A stretch of DNA of 64,000 nt, taken from positions 6,838,501-6,902,500 of the forward strand of contig NZ_CP107942.1 in NCBI RefSeq assembly GCF_036053395.1. The letters run 5' to 3'. The position numbers and the translations under genes were made by a program. Shown one piece after another: positions 62,026 through 64,000 of the stretch (position 1 is its first letter; each line of letters begins with the position of its first letter). This stretch comes from Actinoplanes sp. NBC_00393 (GTDB lineage: Bacteria > Actinomycetota > Actinomycetes > Mycobacteriales > Micromonosporaceae). The notes under the pieces were generated by a model. That model did not search any database and was not told the DNA's origin. It was given only the letters and a program-made list of their open reading frames with translations.

Positions 62026-62244
62026 TCAGACCTTCATGGCTTCGTAGATCTCCTTGCACTGCGGGCACACCGGTGAGCCGGGCTTGGGCGCCTTGGTCAC
62101 CGGGAACTTCTCGCCGCAGAGGGCCACCACGAAGGTGCCCATGACCGCGCTCTCCGCGATCTTCTCCTTGCGAACGTAGTGGAACATCTCCGGACCGGTG
62201 TCGGCATCCTTGGTCTCCGGACGCTCCAGGATCTGGGTGCTCAC
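62026..62244 (-). CDS. DUF3039 family protein
   Basis: 72 residues. Matches DUF3039: FHYVRKEKIAESAVMGTFVVALCGEKFPVTKAPKPGSPVCPQCKEIYEAM; Cys in CGE and CPQC may bind zinc. Function unknown. Confidence 0.88.
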   Translation of the reverse strand: MSTQILERPETKDADTGPEMFHYVRKEKIAESAVMGTFVVALCGEKFPVTKAPKPGSPVCPQCKEIYEAMKV

Positions 62245-62361
62245 GGTTTATCTACCCTTCGCAGAATCAATGCTCATGCCATGGCGGAGTCACAGCTCCA
62301 GCCGCCAAGTCTGACAGCTCACGCCTGGTCGGTCCAACGACAACGCAGGTCGTGAGCGCCG

Positions 62362-62367
62362 TACCGT
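62362..62367 (+). promoter_or_regulatory. Putative -10 box of psuG (leaderless)
   Basis: TACCGT, 7 nt before GTG 62375. Confidence 0.42.
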
Positions 62368-62374
62368 AGCGGGC

Positions 62375-63325
62375 GTGACTGACTTCGCAATTCGATACGG
62401 CGAGCACGTGACCCGGGCCCGCCGGGACGGCCGTCCGGTGGTGGCCCTGGAGAGCACGATCATCTCGCACGGCCTGCCGCACCCCGACAACCTCCGGGTG
62501 GCGCGCGAGATCGAGCAGACCGTCCGGGACAACGGGGCGGTGCCGGCGACCATCGGCATGATCGGCGGAGAGGTCGTCGTCGGCCTGGACGACGCGCAGG
62601 TCGAGCACCTGGCGCTCGCCGGGGACGTGGCGAAACTCTCGGTCCGGGATCTCGCGATCGCCGCGGCCCGGCGTGCCGACGGCGCCACCACGGTCGCCGC
62701 CACCAGCGCGATCGCGGACGCCGCGGGCATCGGGGTGTTCGCCACCGGTGGGCTGGGCGGGGTGCACCGGGAGGCGAACATCACGTACGACGAGTCGGCC
62801 GACCTGACCGCGCTGGCGCGGACGCCGATCGTGGTGGTCTGCGCCGGCGTCAAGTCGATCCTCGACGTGGGCGCCACCCTGGAGCGGATGGAGACCCTCG
62901 GTGTGTCGGTGGCCGGTTACCGGACCCGGCGGTTCCCCGGCTTCTTCATCACCGACGGCGGCTTCGACGTCGACTGGGAGCTGGACTCGCCGGAGCAGGT
63001 GGCCGACTTCATCCGGGCCCGCGCCGAGCAGGGCGTCAGCGAGGGCGCCCTGGTGCTGGCGAACCCGCTGCCCACCGACGAGCAGCTCGACCCGGGGCTG
63101 CACGACCGGACCCTGGCGGCCGGACTGAACCTGCTGGCCGAGCAGAACATCACCGGCAAGGCGGTCACCCCCTTCCTGCTGGGCCACTTCCACGCCAGCA
63201 CCGAGGGCAAGAGCCTCGAGGTGAACATCCGGATCATCCTGCGCAACTCCGCCCTGGCGGCCCGGATCGCGGCGGCGGCCAACACCGGCGCGGCCGCGCC
63301 GGTGGGCTTCGCAGCGCCCGCATGA
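62375..63325 (+). CDS. psuG: Pseudouridine-5'-phosphate glycosidase
   Basis: 316 residues. Splits pseudouridine 5'-phosphate into uracil and ribose 5-phosphate. Catalytic Glu26 in VVALESTIISHGLPHP, GGLGGVHREAN, the Lys in VVVCAGVKSILDVGATLE (Schiff-base lysine of the family) and GKAVTPFLLGHFHAST are present. Its last codons end in the 15-bp repeat, and the stop overlaps the mini-ORF ATG. Confidence 0.94.
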   Translation: MTDFAIRYGEHVTRARRDGRPVVALESTIISHGLPHPDNLRVAREIEQTVRDNGAVPATIGMIGGEVVVGLDDAQVEHLALAGDVAKLSVRDLAIAAARRADGATTVAATSAIADAAGIGVFATGGLGGVHREANITYDESADLTALARTPIVVVCAGVKSILDVGATLERMETLGVSVAGYRTRRFPGFFITDGGFDVDWELDSPEQVADFIRARAEQGVSEGALVLANPLPTDEQLDPGLHDRTLAAGLNLLAEQNITGKAVTPFLLGHFHASTEGKSLEVNIRIILRNSALAARIAAAANTGAAAPVGFAAPA

Positions 63326-63380
63326 ACAGCGCCCGCATGAACAGCGCCCGCATGGACAGCGCCCGTATGAACAGCGCGCG
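63312..63380. repeat. 15-bp tandem repeat at the psuG-psuK junction
   Basis: Unit ATGAACAGCGCCCGC with few changes, about four copies at 63322-63381, preceded by a matching CAGCGCCCGC in the psuG end. Confidence 0.9.
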
Positions 63381-63399
63381 CGTGGGCAACTCACGATGA
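63322..63399 (+). CDS. 25-codon repeat mini-ORF linking psuG and psuK
   Basis: ATG 63322 overlaps the psuG stop (ATGA) and its own TGA (63397-63399) overlaps the psuK ATG 63396 (ATGA). It reads MNSAR, MNSAR, MDSAR, MNSAR, then VGNSR. It comes from a 15-bp tandem repeat, so every unit opens with an ATG. It may be a translated coupling peptide or just a repeat expansion that moved psuK away from psuG. Expression is unproven. Confidence 0.55.
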   Translation: MNSARMNSARMDSARMNSARVGNSR

Positions 63400-64000
63400 T
63401 CGTTGTCGGGGACCTGGTCACGGACGTCCTGGTCGAGCAGAACGGGCCGATCCAGGTCGGATCGGACACCGATGCCGCGATCCGGGTCGCCGGCGGAGGT
63501 CAGGCCGCGAACACGGCGGCCTGGCTGGCCCACGCCCGGCAGCCGGTGACGCTGGTCGCCGCGGTCGGTGACGACGCGGCCGGCCGGGAGCGGGTCGCGG
63601 AACTCGAGTCGGTGGGCGTGCGCTGCGCGGTGCACGTCCACCCGGGCGCCGTCACCGGCAGCGTGGTGGTCCTCACCGGCCCGGCCGAGCGCACCATGAT
63701 CACTGATCGGGGCGCCTCGCTGCTGCTCGACCCGGACCACGTGACCGCGGTGGTCTCCGCCGCTCCGGCCGGCAGCCACCTGCACCTCTCCGGCTATCCG
63801 CTGCTGCATGCCGGGTCACGTCCGGCGGGCCTCGCGGCCCTCACCGCCGCGGCAGGACGAGGAATCACGGTGAGCGTCGATGCGGCCTCGGCAGCCCCGT
63901 TGCGCGCCGCCGGTGCGCAGGCTTTCCTGGATTGGGTACGCGACGCCGACCTGCTCCTGTGCAACCAGGACGAGGCCGACGTGCTCGCCGGTCCGGGCAG
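63396..64000 (+). CDS. psuK: PfkB-family kinase, likely pseudouridine kinase (cut by right edge)
   Basis: First 201 residues of a ribokinase-like kinase: IVVVGDLVTDVLV start, GGGQAANTAAWLAH (substrate/Gly-rich motif), LVAAVGDDAAGRE and LLLCNQDEADVL. Position after psuG indicates phosphorylation of pseudouridine to feed PsuG. The C-terminal ATP-binding DTxGAGD motif lies outside the window. Confidence 0.82.
   Translation, partial: MIVVGDLVTDVLVEQNGPIQVGSDTDAAIRVAGGGQAANTAAWLAHARQPVTLVAAVGDDAAGRERVAELESVGVRCAVHVHPGAVTGSVVVLTGPAERTMITDRGASLLLDPDHVTAVVSAAPAGSHLHLSGYPLLHAGSRPAGLAALTAAAGRGITVSVDAASAAPLRAAGAQAFLDWVRDADLLLCNQDEADVLAGPG

Overview
The window is chromosomal DNA from a high-GC, GC3-rich actinomycete. 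The gene content points to Micromonosporaceae, with Actinoplanes-like as my inference. Signs are an Lsr2 nucleoid protein, a HrdB/SigA-type primary sigma factor with a Lys/Ala-rich N-terminus, many small actinobacterial conserved families (DUF3000, DUF3039, DUF3093, DUF3159, DUF3710, DUF4193, DUF7455), the coproporphyrin branch of heme synthesis, and many genes that appear leaderless (TAnnnT box 6-9 nt before the start codon). I saw no tRNA, rRNA, CRISPR array, insertion sequence or prophage. Most of the window is ordinary core chromosome.

Layout. 1-2872: biotin genes, bioB (cut by the left edge) divergent from bioF-bioD; BioD carries an unusual proline-rich N-terminal extension. 2914-9385: ROK/polyphosphate-glucokinase-like kinase, HAD hydrolase, methyltransferase, a membrane PAS-GGDEF-EAL protein and an NAD-dependent epimerase. 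9386-13749: a looser region with lsr2, long gene-poor stretches, several tandem-repeat arrays and a HipA-like kinase/DUF3037 pair. 13750-21790: MerR/transglutaminase pair, LigC-type ATP-dependent ligase, secreted tripeptidyl-aminopeptidase-like hydrolase, K+ channel, LigD-type polymerase, an LPVTG surface protein and MsrB. 21768-28380: folA-thyA, WrbA, and the heme genes hemE, cgoX, chdC beside DUF3000. 28520-35279: membrane serine protease, RNase D, fadA-fadB. 35276-41188: a CutRS-like two-component system followed by three paralogous beta-propeller membrane proteins. 41233-44264: dxs divergent from folD, with a ZTP riboswitch in front of folD. 44287-50533: old-yellow-enzyme reductase with divergent MerR regulator, an rRNA methyltransferase, a KimA-like K+ transporter and two TrkA/RCK proteins. 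50501-58696: the dut/DUF3710/OB-fold/DUF3159 operon, DUF3093, DUF4193, LytR_C protein, inositol phosphatase, sigA and DUF7455. 58773-64000: a membrane-protein/XRE-regulator operon with a 38-bp perfect palindrome at its promoter, a DEAD/DEAH helicase, a TRIC-type channel, DUF3039, and psuG-psuK joined by a repeat-built 25-codon mini-ORF (psuK is cut by the right edge).

Themes. Folate-linked one-carbon and thymidylate metabolism (thyA, folA, folD with a ZTP sensor, dut), cofactor synthesis (biotin, heme, isoprenoid precursor), DNA repair by end joining (LigC, LigD-Pol, but no Ku here), and K+ homeostasis (KimA-like transporter with RCK proteins, plus a separate two-TM channel). The most unusual items are the 38-bp palindrome, the (MNSAR)n coupling ORF, the KimA/RCK cluster, the BioD extension, and the repeat arrays around the HipA-like kinase pair.
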